In this document: one piece after another, positions 32,111-42,954 of the stretch | Layout: each line of letters opens with the position of its first letter | Position numbering within the stretch: the stretch's first letter is position 1 | DNA from: Magicicada septendecula | Lineage: Eukaryota > Arthropoda > Insecta > Hemiptera > Cicadidae | DNA: 64,000 nt | Reading direction: 5' to 3' | Assembly: GCA_034769895.1 (NCBI GenBank) | Contig: CM068373.1 | Span: 27,555,120-27,619,119 of the forward strand | The notes under the pieces: model-generated | What the model was told of the DNA's origin: nothing | Databases searched by the model: none | Seen by the model: only the letters and a program-made list of their open reading frames with translations | Made by a program: the position numbers and the translations under genes

Positions 32111-32573
32111 GATAACTAATTTTATTACTGTATTATTTTGTATGTACAATTTAATGAGTATTCAACTTTATTACTGTATTATTTTGATATTTACAATTTA
32201 ATGAGTATGCAATTTTATTAATGTATTATTTTCATAGTTACAATTTAATGAGTATTCAATTTTGTTAATGTATTATTGTTTGATATTTACGATTTAGCCA
32301 TGAGTATTAAATTTTGGTAATGTGTTAATTTTATATATTTACAAGTACTAATGAGTACATAGAATTTTGTGCTACTTTAATATTTACAAGTAATAGCAAA
32401 CTAATGTGAATAAATTTAAGAGTTATCAGTAGCAATGAGCATTTATTATTTTTTAACCCTGAGATAAAGAGAATAAACAGTAATTAATGTTAAATTGGCG
32501 TCCACACGCGGGACATTAAATAGATAATAACATATTTATTGTTAAATTGGCGTCCATCGCTGGGCGTAAACGG
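32111..32573 (+). repeat. Right terminal direct repeat
   Basis: This 463-bp copy is identical to 26329-26792 except for one missing A in the first GATATGTAC motif. The Tigger transposase resumes immediately after it with GTACAACTCG. It includes the two TTGGCGTCCA motifs, which is unusual because a primer-binding site should not be copied into a 3' LTR. Confidence 0.9.
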
Positions 32574-33085
32574 GTACAACTCGTTATATTGTTAAAACAG
32601 AGAAGTCTTTGAAAGAAAATAATTTACCCAGAAAAGCAGTTTTGTTGGTAGATAATGCTCAAATGCACCCTGATGCAGAGGAGCTTCAAGATGGTGACAT
32701 TAAGGCAATGTTTCTGCCCCCCAATGTAACCGCCATATGCCAACCTATGGATCCGGGCGTTTTGGAAACGATAAAAAAGAACTATCGCAGGAAGCAACTG
32801 TCCACAGTGATAGAAGAAATTGAAGAAGGACAAGACATGATTGAAAAATTGAAACGCATTAATGTAAAGGATGTTGCTTATTGGGTTGCAAGGGCCTGGG
32901 CTGACGTAAAGGCTCCAACAATTTCCAAATCATGGAAGAAGCTGCTAGGCGATGATGAAAGTATGGAAACAGAAAGCACAGATGAAACCGAAGAAACCAT
33001 TCTACCTTTAGTGCAACGTATCCCTGGATGTGAGGATGCATCTTTGCAATAAATCAAAAGTTGGATGAAGGATGATGATCAGTAT

Positions 33086-33655
33086 TGTTACGTCACAGAA
33101 AATCTACGTGTTTATCGAACGTTCCAGAGAGATCCAGAATGAAAGCGTGTGGTGTGCGTGCTGCTGGTCGCATTTTGCGAGAATCTTCTCGACTCTGCCG
33201 GGCTTCGCTCGGGCGCTCGGCCTGTGTCAAGGCTGCAGTTAATTACGTAGCTCACACGAGAGATAAGACACAGTTTCGAAGCTTCTGGTGTGTGAGTGGG
33301 ACTATAAATACATGGCGGTAGTGGCCGTAGTTTTCAGTTTTAGTGTGAGATATTTACAGAGCGGTTCGAGAGTTATAGTAGCTAGATTACTGTGTACGTT
33401 CAAGTAGTTATTAGTGAAGTGTTGCATTTTATAATCGGGTGGTATAATTACAATTTATTGTAATACAATTGTGTTAATATTAGTCACATTTTATTGCGTG
33501 TGAACAATTTTTATTTGATTTGTTGTAGAGACTGTGTTGTTAATTACGAACTGTTTTACTGTAAACATTAAACCTTGTGATTAGTGACTTAATTGGTGTC
33601 TTGTACTTATTTTGTTTCCGCTGTACCTATGACAATCGAGTAGATCGTCATAACA
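33086..33655 (+). mobile_element. Solo LTR, 570 bp
   Basis: The sequence starts TGTTACGTCACAG and ends CGTCATAACA (TG...CA, with complementary tips). It is flanked by the 4-bp duplication GTAT at 33082-33085 and 33656-33659. Removing it with one GTAT restores the Tigger frame across DDDQY and VTDGE. CTATAAATAC at about 33301 is a good TATA box for an LTR promoter. No matching second LTR is in the window, so internal recombination probably deleted the rest. Confidence 0.85.
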
Positions 33656-34160
33656 GTATGTAACTGATGGAGAAATTGTCGCTCTTGTCAATTGCGATGA
33701 CAACGAAACTGAAGATCAAGATCAAGCACCAACTGTTGAGTCTCTCACAATTTCACATAAAGACGGAGTTAAGGCTCTAGAAACTACAATTAAATACATT
33801 GAGCAACAAGAAGAAGCTACAGGAATCGACATAATGATGCTGCAAAAGTGGCGAGACTTGGCAGCGAAGAAACGGCACACGTCAGGAAAACAGACTATGA
33901 TCAAAAATTTCTTTAAATCATCACAGGACTGAACTTTTTAAGTGTATTTAACTTCAGACAATTCTGTAACTGTAAGTTCATTTTTTCAGTTAATTTTGTC
34001 TGTTGTTGTAAAACATGATTATTAAGTTCGTAATGTGTAAACTTATAACATAGTTTGAAGTTTAATAGGCTTTTTCTTAACACCTCCCTATTATCCAACA
34101 TTTTCGCTTATCCAACGTTCTGCCGGCCTGTTTATGTCGGATAAGCGAGACTCTACTGTA

Positions 34161-34842
34161 TCTTCATCGCTTCATCACAACATTCAGCAGTTCACCATGC
34201 GTTGAATTAACAGAGTAAAACTAGAAGATATTTTTCTCATTTTGTGCTAAAAAAAAATAGTAAGTGACTACCTTAACACTCTAACAGTAGCTATTATGTT
34301 GAAATTGTTAGTTTAAAGTCTGTCCAAACTACTTCAAAATCCTTTGAACAATGTCATTCCCAAATGGAGTTATTCCAATATTCCATTACGTTGAATTATA
34401 ACAATGGAGCCATGCATCAGTTGTACATGTTGTACTGTGGAACAGAGAACACTTGGTAGAAACAGAGGACACTACTCAAAACTTTAAATAGAGCTAGAAA
34501 TGAAGACATTCTTTTATACAATTTTCCAAGTTAAAATTTGTTACATACACAGCAATAAATGTCACCTTATTACAGTTTGCACTTAGTAACACAATAATTA
34601 CTAAATCCCAAGTTACAGTAACAATCACTCTGAATTAATATAATTTCAATTTCAAATTGCTGCAATTATAATTTTGAATTGGGTAATTTAAAATTTCAAA
34701 TCGAATCACACTTTAATTTTGCTGGTCCCATTGAATGCTTATATATATTTTCCTGAGGTTAGAGAAAACTTTATAACTTTCCAGATGATGAGAAAAATTT
34801 AACAACTTTCCAGACGATGCAGTGAGAAAAACTGCCTACTTA
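34161..34842. other. Intergenic sequence, no gene seen
   Basis: AT-rich flank to the right of Tigger 2, with no ORF or repeat that I can support. Confidence 0.4.
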
Positions 34843-35068
34843 CAAGCTGCTCAGTAACTCACTGGGAGCTGTGTTTTCACATTGCACAGACCGAATGCCT
34901 GTAGAATAAATGACAAACTGGAAATACAATTCTGGAACATTCTCTCTAGAATTGCCAAGCTGCTCAGTAACTCACTGGGAGCTGTGTTTCCACATTGCAC
35001 AGACCGAATGCCTGTAGATTAAATGACAAACTGGAAATACAATTCTGGAACATTCTCTCTAGAATTGC
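34843..35068 (+). repeat. 113-bp tandem duplication
   Basis: Two adjacent copies (34843-34955 and 34956-35068), each starting CAAGCTGCTCAGTAACTC and ending CTCTCTAGAATTGC. They differ by only two or three bases, so the duplication is recent. Confidence 0.9.
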
Positions 35069-35071
35069 CAC

Positions 35072-35880
35072 ATGTGGAGTGTCATGTATCATCAAAATTT
35101 TGTGGTGTCAAAAACATTTATGCAGTGTCAAAAGTCTCTTGCTTTATACATTTTGAATCTTTTTCTTAGAGAGTTGCAACCTACTGTCTACAACAAATAT
35201 AAATATACCACTGTATCTTATGGATATCTCACTATTCATGTAAGAGCAGCAGAGAAGGCCCTATGGCGTATTAAACCATTCAATTGGACTCAAATTGTGG
35301 ATGATAATAAAATCTTTCTTTGTGTGTTGCTTCTTTTGGTCTAGGCCTTGGGAAGCAACCTAACGCTGTTACTCATTTAGCACTACCCAGGTGACACGTG
35401 TAGTCAGGGAACTTACATCATTTAACAAGGAGATATTTATCCAGTGGATCCCATTTCACATAGGCATCTCGGGAAATGAGACAGCGGACATCTTGGCAAA
35501 GTGAGGAACAAAGTTTTCTACCACCAGGAAAGTACCCACGACTTCAGCACCCTAAGAAGACTGATGACGAGGAAAACAAGCTCTCACTTTCTGGAAGAAG
35601 CATGAAACATATCAAAAGGAAAAACATGGTCAGGGGTTGAACAGTTTTGGGATAGAAACTGTAGAAAACCCAGGAAGGAAGCAGTCGGCAACTTTAGATT
35701 GGAAACTGGCCATGACTGTCTCTCAGCGCATATCTACAAATTAAAAATTTCCACCACAGAAGAATGTGTATTGTACACGAGAGAAGACTCAAAAATGAAC
35801 AAAAATCATCTATTGGAGTGTGTGAAGCTGAACCAGGAAATGCAAGAACTCAGAATTTATAGTGGTCTTTATTAGGAAGC
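35072..35880 (+). pseudogene. LINE fragment with RNase H domain
   Basis: The plus strand reads IFIQWIPFHIGISGNETADI (about 35430-35500), the C-terminal part of the RNase H domain of I/R1/LOA-type LINEs, where the family form is WIPSHVGIPGNE-AD. Downstream a VGNFRLETGHDCLSAH segment and an HLLECVKL segment (about 35680-35830) match the usual cysteine/histidine tail of such ORF2 proteins. Stops and frame changes occur throughout. The 5' part (35072-35340) is open but not clearly assignable. Confidence 0.7.
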
Positions 35881-35889
35881 CATTGGAAA

Positions 35890-36980
35890 ACAAACAAACA
35901 ACATATGATAATAAAATTTCTTCTGGTATTAAATGATAGTCCTGTTACTTACTTAGTATGTAAACTTCTTGGTGATTTTTTTATAGGGGAATAATTTTAT
36001 GGAATGCCTATTAAAACTATGGTAACTGCTCAAAAACCTCCACATATCAATGTTATATCAAACTTGGAGTGAATTTCCATATTTATATTTATAACCTTCC
36101 TCTTTTGAAACGTGTACTTGGCAACTGTGTTAGTATGTACTAATAAATACTTTATAAAGGAAAAAGTTTTAATTTAATGATTCTGTAGCCATAAGGAGTA
36201 TTGTGTATTTTTAGGTGCCCTGTGGAATGAATGCAAATACCTCCGAGCAACAAAAAATGGTGTAAACAGTCATAAAACTATAACCTTATTTACACTTTGG
36301 TTTATGTAAATTACTTGATTGTGTTAACCCACTTTTATTATCATTGCCATCAGAAATAAATGAATGTTGACCACATGTAATGCAAAGAGAAAGGGTATGT
36401 GATTCACAATTTGTATTTACCAAATGAAATAAGCACACACACACATGTATGACCCTGAGGTCATAAACACACACACAATTTTATATATATATATAAAAAC
36501 ATACAATTATACAATAATATTTATACAGTGTAATAAGTGACAAATTTGAATTGAGCAATTTTTACAAAAGAAATGAAATATTATTGTTACAGGAACAAAC
36601 GTTTATATTTTTATTGGCGGCTTGTTTAGAAGTGTACAGTATAGCTAATGTTTAGCAGTTTAATATTAATAACAGTAATAAGATTATATAATATTACAGT
36701 TACAGATACAGTGTAATCTTTACACTTATGAATAAGCAGTGTATCTCCCTTCCCCCTCTTATCATTCACTCTCTCACACATACACTTTTATTCGTGGACA
36801 ATCTTTAATTGTGTAGGATAATATAATCCTACTGTAAAATATGCAGTAAAATACATATAGCAGGGCTACTGGAGCAACTAAGTTTACTTAATGTAGGCCT
36901 ACATAGATTTTACAATTTCTCTCTCTCGCTCTCTCTCTTTGTGAATGTAGGCCTACAATTCAGAAACTTTTATTTTTAGT
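35890..36980. other. Intergenic sequence with CA and TA microsatellites
   Basis: Short CA-type runs (about 36434-36446 and 36467-36476) and a TATATA run (36482-36496) are present. A (CT)n-like run lies at about 36920-36938, and a TGTAGGCCTACA palindrome occurs near 36894 and 36946. No gene is seen. Confidence 0.5.
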
Positions 36981-36992
36981 AGACACTTAGGC

Positions 36993-39640
36993 TAGGGTGA
37001 CCAGACGTCCTGTTTTTAACGGGATTGTCCCTTTTTTTCATTATGTGTCCCGTTGTCCCGGCAAATTATTAACGGGACGTCAAATGTCCCGTTTTTCCGT
37101 ACTTGCAATAACGGATAACCTAATCTTTTATCTTCGCTTCGTTTTGAGTTTTTATTTGTTTTTGTGTCATTTTGGTCTCGTTCGTTTAAACTTTCTTACT
37201 GAGGTCAAGACGGGTCTCGAATGGTTAAGGGAACGCAATCGCGAAAAGAAATGATGATCTCTGGTTTCCGCCAGAGTGCATCAAGGGAGAGTGAGGCAAT
37301 CAAGGTAAACTTTTTTTGTTTGGTTAGTTTTAACGCTTGGCGTGGTGAGCTTGCTCCATTGTCTGTTGTTCGCTTGGTTCGAGATACATGTGCATATTAA
37401 TGTGGGGAAAAGAAAGTGTACTTTCTCCAAAACCCTGAAAGAAGAGTTTCCTTTCTTGAAGGACGACACCACATCTACAAAGGTAGAATGTACTTTATGT
37501 CGTTCAGTTTTTTCCATTGAACATGGAAGACGTGCCGATATTACACAGCACATTAAGAAAAAGAAACACATGTTGGCAGTTTCCGTGAGAACTTCCAGTA
37601 GTATAACTTCCTTTGTAAGTAGGAATGGACTACAAACTGAGGAAGATAAACGTATCGCTGCTGAAGAAGGGCTGTTTGCATTTCATACTACAAAACAGAA
37701 CCATTCTTTCCGTTCAATGGACTGCACATCTCTTATCATCAGAGAACTATTTGAGAAGAAATTCACGTGTTCCAGGACAAAGTGCAAGTCGATTTTAGTG
37801 AACGTTTTATCACCGTATGCAATGCGTGAAGTGCAATCAAAACTTGGAAGATGATAAGTATGTGTCTGTGATGGTTGATGCATCAAATCACAAAAGCTTA
37901 AAATTAGTGCCGATTCTAGTTAGGTATTTCATTCCTACCAAAGGTGTTCAGTGCAAAGTAATCTGTTTTCAGAACATTGGTGGAGAAACAGCAGAATTAT
38001 TAGCTAATCATGTTCTGGACATCTTAAAGAAACATCATTTAGTTGACACGATCATCGCGTTTTGTGCAGATAACTGTAACACTAACTTTGGTGGGTACAA
38101 GAGGGCCAGAACAAACAACGTTTTTTCTAAATTGAACAGTGTGCTCAAAATGAAAATTCAAGGCATTGGTTGTGCAGCTCATGTGGTACACAATGGTGTA
38201 CAAACAAGTGCAGACATTCTTCCTATCGACATAGAAACAGTAGTGAATAAAATATTTCAATATTTTCACATTTATACTGTGCGTGTGGAGGAATTGAAAT
38301 TATTTTGTGATTTTGTTGCTACTGATTATAAGCAGATTCTGGGTAGTGTTAAAACTAGATGGTTGTCATTGTTGCCAGGAGTTACAAGGGTTATTGATAT
38401 TTATGAACCTCTTAAAGTCTTATTTCATGTCTCAGGATAGGTGTCCTACATTGCTAAAACAATTTTTTGAGAACCCACAGTCACTTCTTTGGCTTCATTT
38501 CATACAAAGCCAATTGAAAATGTTTTCAAATTCAATCCAAAAGTTGGAAAGAACCAACATTTCAGCCACTGAAGTAGCTGAAGAATTAGAATTGCTTACA
38601 GAAAAAGTCAATAACAGGAAATGTAGTAAGTTTCAAACTTCAGTTGTTTCTTCAATTTTAATTAACTTAGAAAATGAAGGTCTTTTCATCCAATCGAAAT
38701 ATGAAACGATTACCAATTTATTTTATGACACTTTTTTAAGTTATTTAAACAAGTGGGTCTCTCCATATCAGCCTCTGAAATCATTTCATTGGATAACATT
38801 GAAAAATTCTGTATCTTGGGATGAGGTTTTAAAAAGTCTGAAAATTCTTAAGACAGTAGATTCATGTTCAACAATTCAGGTACATGAAGATGAATTATTT
38901 GATGAGATAGGACATGTGAACAAAGTTTTATCCAGAAAATTTGAGGAATGGGAAAAAGTTAATGTGGAGATTGATAAGAAATGGTGTGATGTCTTCCACA
39001 TACTTAAAAGTATAGGCATTCCATGTAAAAACATAGAGGTGGTTGTGAGTTTTGCTCTGGCTGTACCAGGCACAAATGCTGTTGTGGAAACAGTCTTTTC
39101 AATTGTGAACTCCCTTTGGATTGATGAAAGAAACCGTTTTACTACCAAAACTATTCAAGCAATTGTAATTTTAAAAACTCATTTTCAAGACCTTAGCTGT
39201 AAGGAATTCTATAACCTGCTATTAAGTAATTCAAAGCTCTTGCGAGATATCAGGTCTTGTGATAAGTACAAAGTTAATAGTGATGTTCCTGATTCAGAAG
39301 CCACAAGTTCATGTTCAGCAGGTTGTTGATATCTATGAATCACATCCATGTATTTTTATAGTTGTTAAGAATTTGAATATTTATATTTGAATAATTATAA
39401 TTTTATAATTCTTGAAAAAATTTGATCAATTATAATATGATCCAGTGCCATGATAAGTATGTTTTTAAGTTGGTTATTAAAATATATGTCTTTTTATGTG
39501 TAAAAAGTAGTTTTTATTTGTCTTAGTGAAGCAGTGCAGTCATATATGAAGCACATTTTCTTTGTAACTCGTGTCCTGTTTTTTTATTTCCATATTTCAG
39601 AAATGTCCTGTTTTACGTCATAAAAAATCTGGTCACCCTA
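36993..39640 (+). mobile_element. hAT transposon, nearly intact
   Basis: The inverted termini are TAGGGTGACCAGA on the left and CTGGTCACCCTA on the right. A perfect 8-bp target duplication ACTTAGGC lies at 36985-36992 and 39641-39648. The element is 2,648 bp with a single transposase gene. Tips, duplication length and transposase motifs all agree with the hAT superfamily. Confidence 0.95.
37221..39329 (+). pseudogene. hAT transposase with BED finger, two frameshifts
   Basis: Exon 1 (37221-37304) ends AAG|GTAAAC; a 79-bp intron ends TTCGAG at 37383 and joins in phase 0. The N-terminus has a BED-type zinc finger (VECTLC, then His pair in HIKKKKH). The catalytic part has Asp in VMVDASNHKS and FCADNCNTN, the hAT signature IGCAAHVVHN, and TRWLSL. 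The C-terminus carries the hATC dimerisation domain with ETVFSIVNSLW (AERxFS in most relatives). One-base frame breaks near 37845 and 38417 are the only lesions I see before the stop at 39329. The protein would bind the element ends and carry out cut-and-paste transposition; this copy cannot without correction, but it is young. Confidence 0.88.
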
Positions 39641-39648
39641 ACTTAGGC

Positions 39649-40700
39649 CTAACAACACTAATCCTTCAGCCTAGTTAATAGTCTAATCGGTTGTATACAT
39701 TGAAAAACATCAGTGCATATATTTGCTTATATTTTTTTAAGCTTGAACATAAATCAAAACAATAATTTCGTATAAACGAACAGCGGAGAAAAGACGTAAC
39801 GCCGGATTGTAGATTATGCAGCCATCGCATAAAATCAACATCCGGATTCTAGTTATGTAGACATCGCATAAAATCAACATCATGTTCTTGTACAAAACAA
39901 TTATTTTAATTTGCACCAGTACACTAAAAATAAATAATTAAACACACACAGACACAGCGCAGTCCCGTAAAAAAGTTTGACCATTTAGTATTAACAATTT
40001 TTTTAGATTACTGAAATAACGGATATTTAATTACACATAATAATAATTATTAATACAGAATAATAATAGGCATGCGCAAATCATTACACTAGAATAGGTA
40101 CTAGGGGCCAGTATACAATAGAAAATATACAATACTCACTAAAATTACAAATAGTATTCACTAAAGTTGTAACAAAAATTAAAATTTAAACGTCCAATAA
40201 ATTTAGGATCGCTATGATTTACTCAGATAAAACTGTAGGACACTTAACGTTCATAACCTAATGAGAATCAAACCCACGACTTCGCGTTTCCAATTCACCG
40301 GGTACACACTGGGCGTAAAAAACTGTCAACATTACGTAAATATAAGATGCATTTGCAATGACTGTAGCCGCACATATTTCGATGTTTGTGTTGCTGAACG
40401 TAATGTGGAAATGTATGATGTTTTAATAATTTTAAAGCGTAAGTACAGAAGGCGAGAATGTTAAGTTTTGTATAGTTTATTTATGAACAAAATAAATTAT
40501 TTGGCAAAATATAACGTTAGTAAGTAAATACGTACACTGATTGTGATATATAACATGTGGTGACAATTTCAAAACAAGTACAGTCGATGCAAATGAAAAC
40601 ACACAGAACTAAGCACTGTTGTGGAACCTTTCCTATATGTCGTTGAGTGGTTGATTAAAAATTAGTACATTTTTTTGCAGTCTCCAGATCGCTATTATGA
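39649..40700. other. Intergenic sequence, no gene
   Basis: It contains a short imperfect duplication (CATCGCATAAAATCAACATC at about 39824 and 39862). The 67-codon plus-strand ORF at 40261-40464 has several Cys residues but no recognisable motif. Confidence 0.45.
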
Positions 40701-40909
40701 TTAACTTAAGAATTTTTTATTTTACCTTGTATAATCCACTATGCGGTCTCAGTTTTTTACATACATGTTTCAGGGACTAAATCCCTATCTTCAGGTACAA
40801 AAAAAAACCTTTACTGTACCTGAAGATGGGGATTTAGTCCCTGAAACATGTTGTATGTAAAAAACAGATCGCATAGTGGATTATACAAGGTAAAAAATTC
40901 TTAAGTTAA
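40701..40909. repeat. Inverted repeat with ~95-bp arms, Penelope-tail-like
   Basis: The left arm 40701-40798 and right arm 40816-40909 are reverse complements with a few mismatches and small gaps, around a loop of about 17 bases. The arm reads outward from the loop as GTACCTGAAGATGGGGATTT, then CCCTGAAACATG. This CTGAAGATG...GAAACATG pattern is typical of Penelope-like element tails and parallels the hairpins at 16754 and 20922. Confidence 0.85.
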
Positions 40910-41414
40910 AAATTAGTCTACATAATTAGTTCTTGTTCTTCTTCTTCATATCAAGCCATAGGCTTACAGCCTGTTTCGCCTTCTCTGAAGCCATCGCTTC
41001 CTTGGTCTACCTATATCTCGTCTTCCTTGAGATCTGTATTTTATTTACAGTAGAGCATCGATTATCCGAACCTCTCGGGACCAGGGCCCGTTCGGATAAT
41101 CGATATTTCGGATAATAGAGTGTAAATTTAAAACATTATTTCTCTTTACAAAAACAAAGGTTTTTATTACAAAATCATTTCTAACATACTGTTATAGCAA
41201 CCTGTAATGTATTAGTCAGGCTAAGTCATTGAATTAAAACTGAGTGTAATTAATAAAAACCAAAAGTTAATTTAAACAAAATTAGAGTTTAATGACAAAC
41301 ACTGTACTATAAAATTAATTAAAAATTAAAGAAACAAAAGAAAACATACAGTACAATGGATTTACACTTTTTTGAAGAATTGTTCTATCACTGTCTGCTT
41401 TAAACATTATACGT

Positions 41415-42716
41415 CAGAGGTTAGGGGGATCCAAGGGGGCAGCCGCCCCTGGCGGCATATCCAGGAGGGGGGCAAAGTGAGCATACTTGAAAAAATTGTT
41501 TTCAGTTTATAAAACTACAAACAACTTGTTTCTTTGATATATGTGACAATCCCATTACTAAGGCAGAGCAGGTATGTAATGAATGGGGTGTCAGTATCAC
41601 AAAAAGGATACGAAGGAAGCGCACGATCCCACGGGAGTATGCAGATAATTCCCCATTAACCGTTCGGTAAGAAATGCGACGTTCTCTAATAGAAATTTTG
41701 GACAAACTGCCAGTTGAAATTTCAAGCCGTTTCTCTAACATAAAAGAGTTAAAAAAAAAGCTTTGGTTTCCTCTGTAAATTTGAGGCTTACGTAAATGGT
41801 GGAGATATACATTTTAAGGAACAGCTTTCCCACATCAATATTAAGTGCATAGTGCTTGCAAAACTGTGTCCACATGACCTAAACAGTAAAGAATTCTTCA
41901 TTGACTTGAAAGACGTCATACTTTTATTAAAAAGGGCAAAAGTTAACGGAAAACAAATGGACTTTACACCTCAGGGACTGCTACAATACATTTTTTCAAT
42001 GGAATTAGAAGCCTACAAGACACTAGCAACAGCTTTAAACATTTTTCTTACTTTACCAGTGTCTGTGTCTTCTTGTAAAAGATCGTTTAGTAAATGTCAA
42101 GACAGGGTATCAAATCTAGCTATACTTTCAATTGAAAACGACATTGCTTCGTCTGTAGGTTATAGTAATTCAATAATCGACTTTGCATCAATTAAGACCA
42201 GGAAAGTTGCATTTTTAAATGTCTCGTTTGAATTATTGATTAAATATTAAAATAAATAATAATTGTTTATTAGTAGAAGACGGAACCATTAACCTGTAAT
42301 GGTAAGTGATTTATTTTATTATTTTTAATGTAGTTCTTTGATTAACATATGTTGCTTCAGGATATTGTTTTGATGATGCGGTTTTGAGCTATAAGGCATT
42401 TGCATCTTTATTAGAACATTTTTATGTTATACATTTTTTATATTACTACATTTTTATAGTCAATAATAAATGTATACAAACTGAATACCGGTAATATTAT
42501 AATATGTAATTTCTTAATTTTGCCTTAACAAATAGGCTATTCTTAAGACGTTTGCTGGACGTACTTTCATACAAAAATCTACACATTTGCATTTATTAAG
42601 TACTTTGTTCACTGGACGGGGCTTAATTTTTGCTCTTTTGTCCCATTTTAATTGTGAAGGCGAGGCGGCCGACGATCTCCTTGCCCCGGGGGCAAAAAAG
42701 GCCAGCTACGCCACTG
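41415..42716 (+). mobile_element. hAT fragment inside Tigger 3
   Basis: The left edge reads CAGAGGTTAGGGGGATCC and the right edge, reversed, CAGTGGCGTAGCTGG, a tip seen in ZMYM1-type hATs. Next to both edges is GC-rich sequence (GGGGGCAGCCGCCCCTGG; CCCCGGGGGC). No 8-bp duplication can be made out. It carries the C-terminal transposase remnant at 41560-42250. Confidence 0.6.
41560..42250 (+). pseudogene. hAT transposase C-terminal remnant (ZMYM1-like)
   Basis: The plus strand has a decayed middle part around 41560-41760 (SITKRIRRKRTIPREY-like and LIEILDKLPVEISSRF-like). It is followed by a 132-codon frame (41852-42250) with TLATALNIFLTLPVSVSSCK and RSFSKCQDRV, the hATC dimerisation region. 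It ends with the LAILSIENDIA segment typical of the ZMYM1-related group. The DDE core is missing. Confidence 0.75.
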
Positions 42717-42954
42717 ATTACAGCACTGCTTCAGCTACAGCGTTTATTTATTACTGTACAGTACTGTAATAATTTATAGTACACATTTTTTATGTTCAGT
42801 AAATATCCAATACGCCTACACGTGTCCAATACATTACTGTACAGTACAGTACATAATTGCACTTTTTATTGAGTTCGGATAATAGATCGTTCGGTTAATG
42901 GATGTTCGGATAATCGATGCTCTACTGTACTTGTTTGGGTAAGCTCGTATCTTC

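Larger units (their letters stand above)
26320..32573 (+). mobile_element. Young LTR-type retroelement carrying an RRM gene fragment
   Basis: The element is inserted in the Tigger transposase between FIPST and the next conserved block. It is bounded by 464-bp direct repeats (26329-26792 and 32111-32573) that differ by a single missing base. Inside are one long ORF (26925-28460) and about 3.6 kb of non-coding AT-rich sequence. No reverse transcriptase or integrase is present, so it would depend on a helper. A G-rich polypurine-like tract at 30109-30123 followed by TGTTTACC suggests the real 3' LTR may begin there and be ~2.4 kb long, with the left copy truncated. GTATAAC/GTACAAC at the edges may be a diverged target duplication. 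Confidence 0.7.
25504..33932 (+). pseudogene. Tigger transposase, interrupted by two insertions
   Basis: This is a pogo/Tigger DDE transposase. The N-terminus MATKRKKVVVSMEQK leads into a psq helix-turn-helix (VADNFGVGRVTVGDWKK). A CENP-B-type DNA-binding half follows after a frameshift near 25640, with a second shift near 25955. The catalytic core has Asp in NCDESG, then after the large insertion Asp in LLVDNAQMH (about 32640) and a third in NVKDVAYW. A TAA at about 33050 and the solo LTR break the C-terminal part. It resumes at 33656 and ends LAAKKR, then QTMIKNFF, a PIP-box-like motif, before the stop at 33932. The pieces line up colinearly with the Tigger at 494-2343, which is how I recognise the split. 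Confidence 0.85.
25127..34158 (+). mobile_element. Tigger/pogo DNA transposon 2, with two nested LTR-type insertions
   Basis: The termini are inverted repeats: CAGTAGAGTCTCGTTTATCC on the left, and the right end matches its reverse complement (ATAAGCGAGACTCTACTG). TA duplications lie at 25125-25126 and 34159-34160. The transposase runs on the plus strand from 25504 to 33932. It is split by an LTR-type retroelement (about 26320-32573) and a solo LTR (33086-33655). Without these the Tigger is about 2.2 kb, within the usual range. Confidence 0.92.
41048..42927. mobile_element. Short non-autonomous Tigger 3 containing a hAT fragment
   Basis: The termini are CAGTAGAGCATCGATTATCC on the left and TAATCGATGCTCTACTG on the right. 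TA duplications lie at 41046-41047 and 42928-42929. No Tigger transposase is present. Most of the interior (41415-42716) is a hAT fragment, leaving about 570 bp of Tigger, as in a MITE. TTCGGATAAT-like motifs repeat next to both ends. Confidence 0.88.

Noticed and set aside
41407-42724. 8-bp duplication for the hAT fragment in Tigger 3
   Set aside because: TTATACGT and ATTACAGC do not match, so its boundaries stay tentative.
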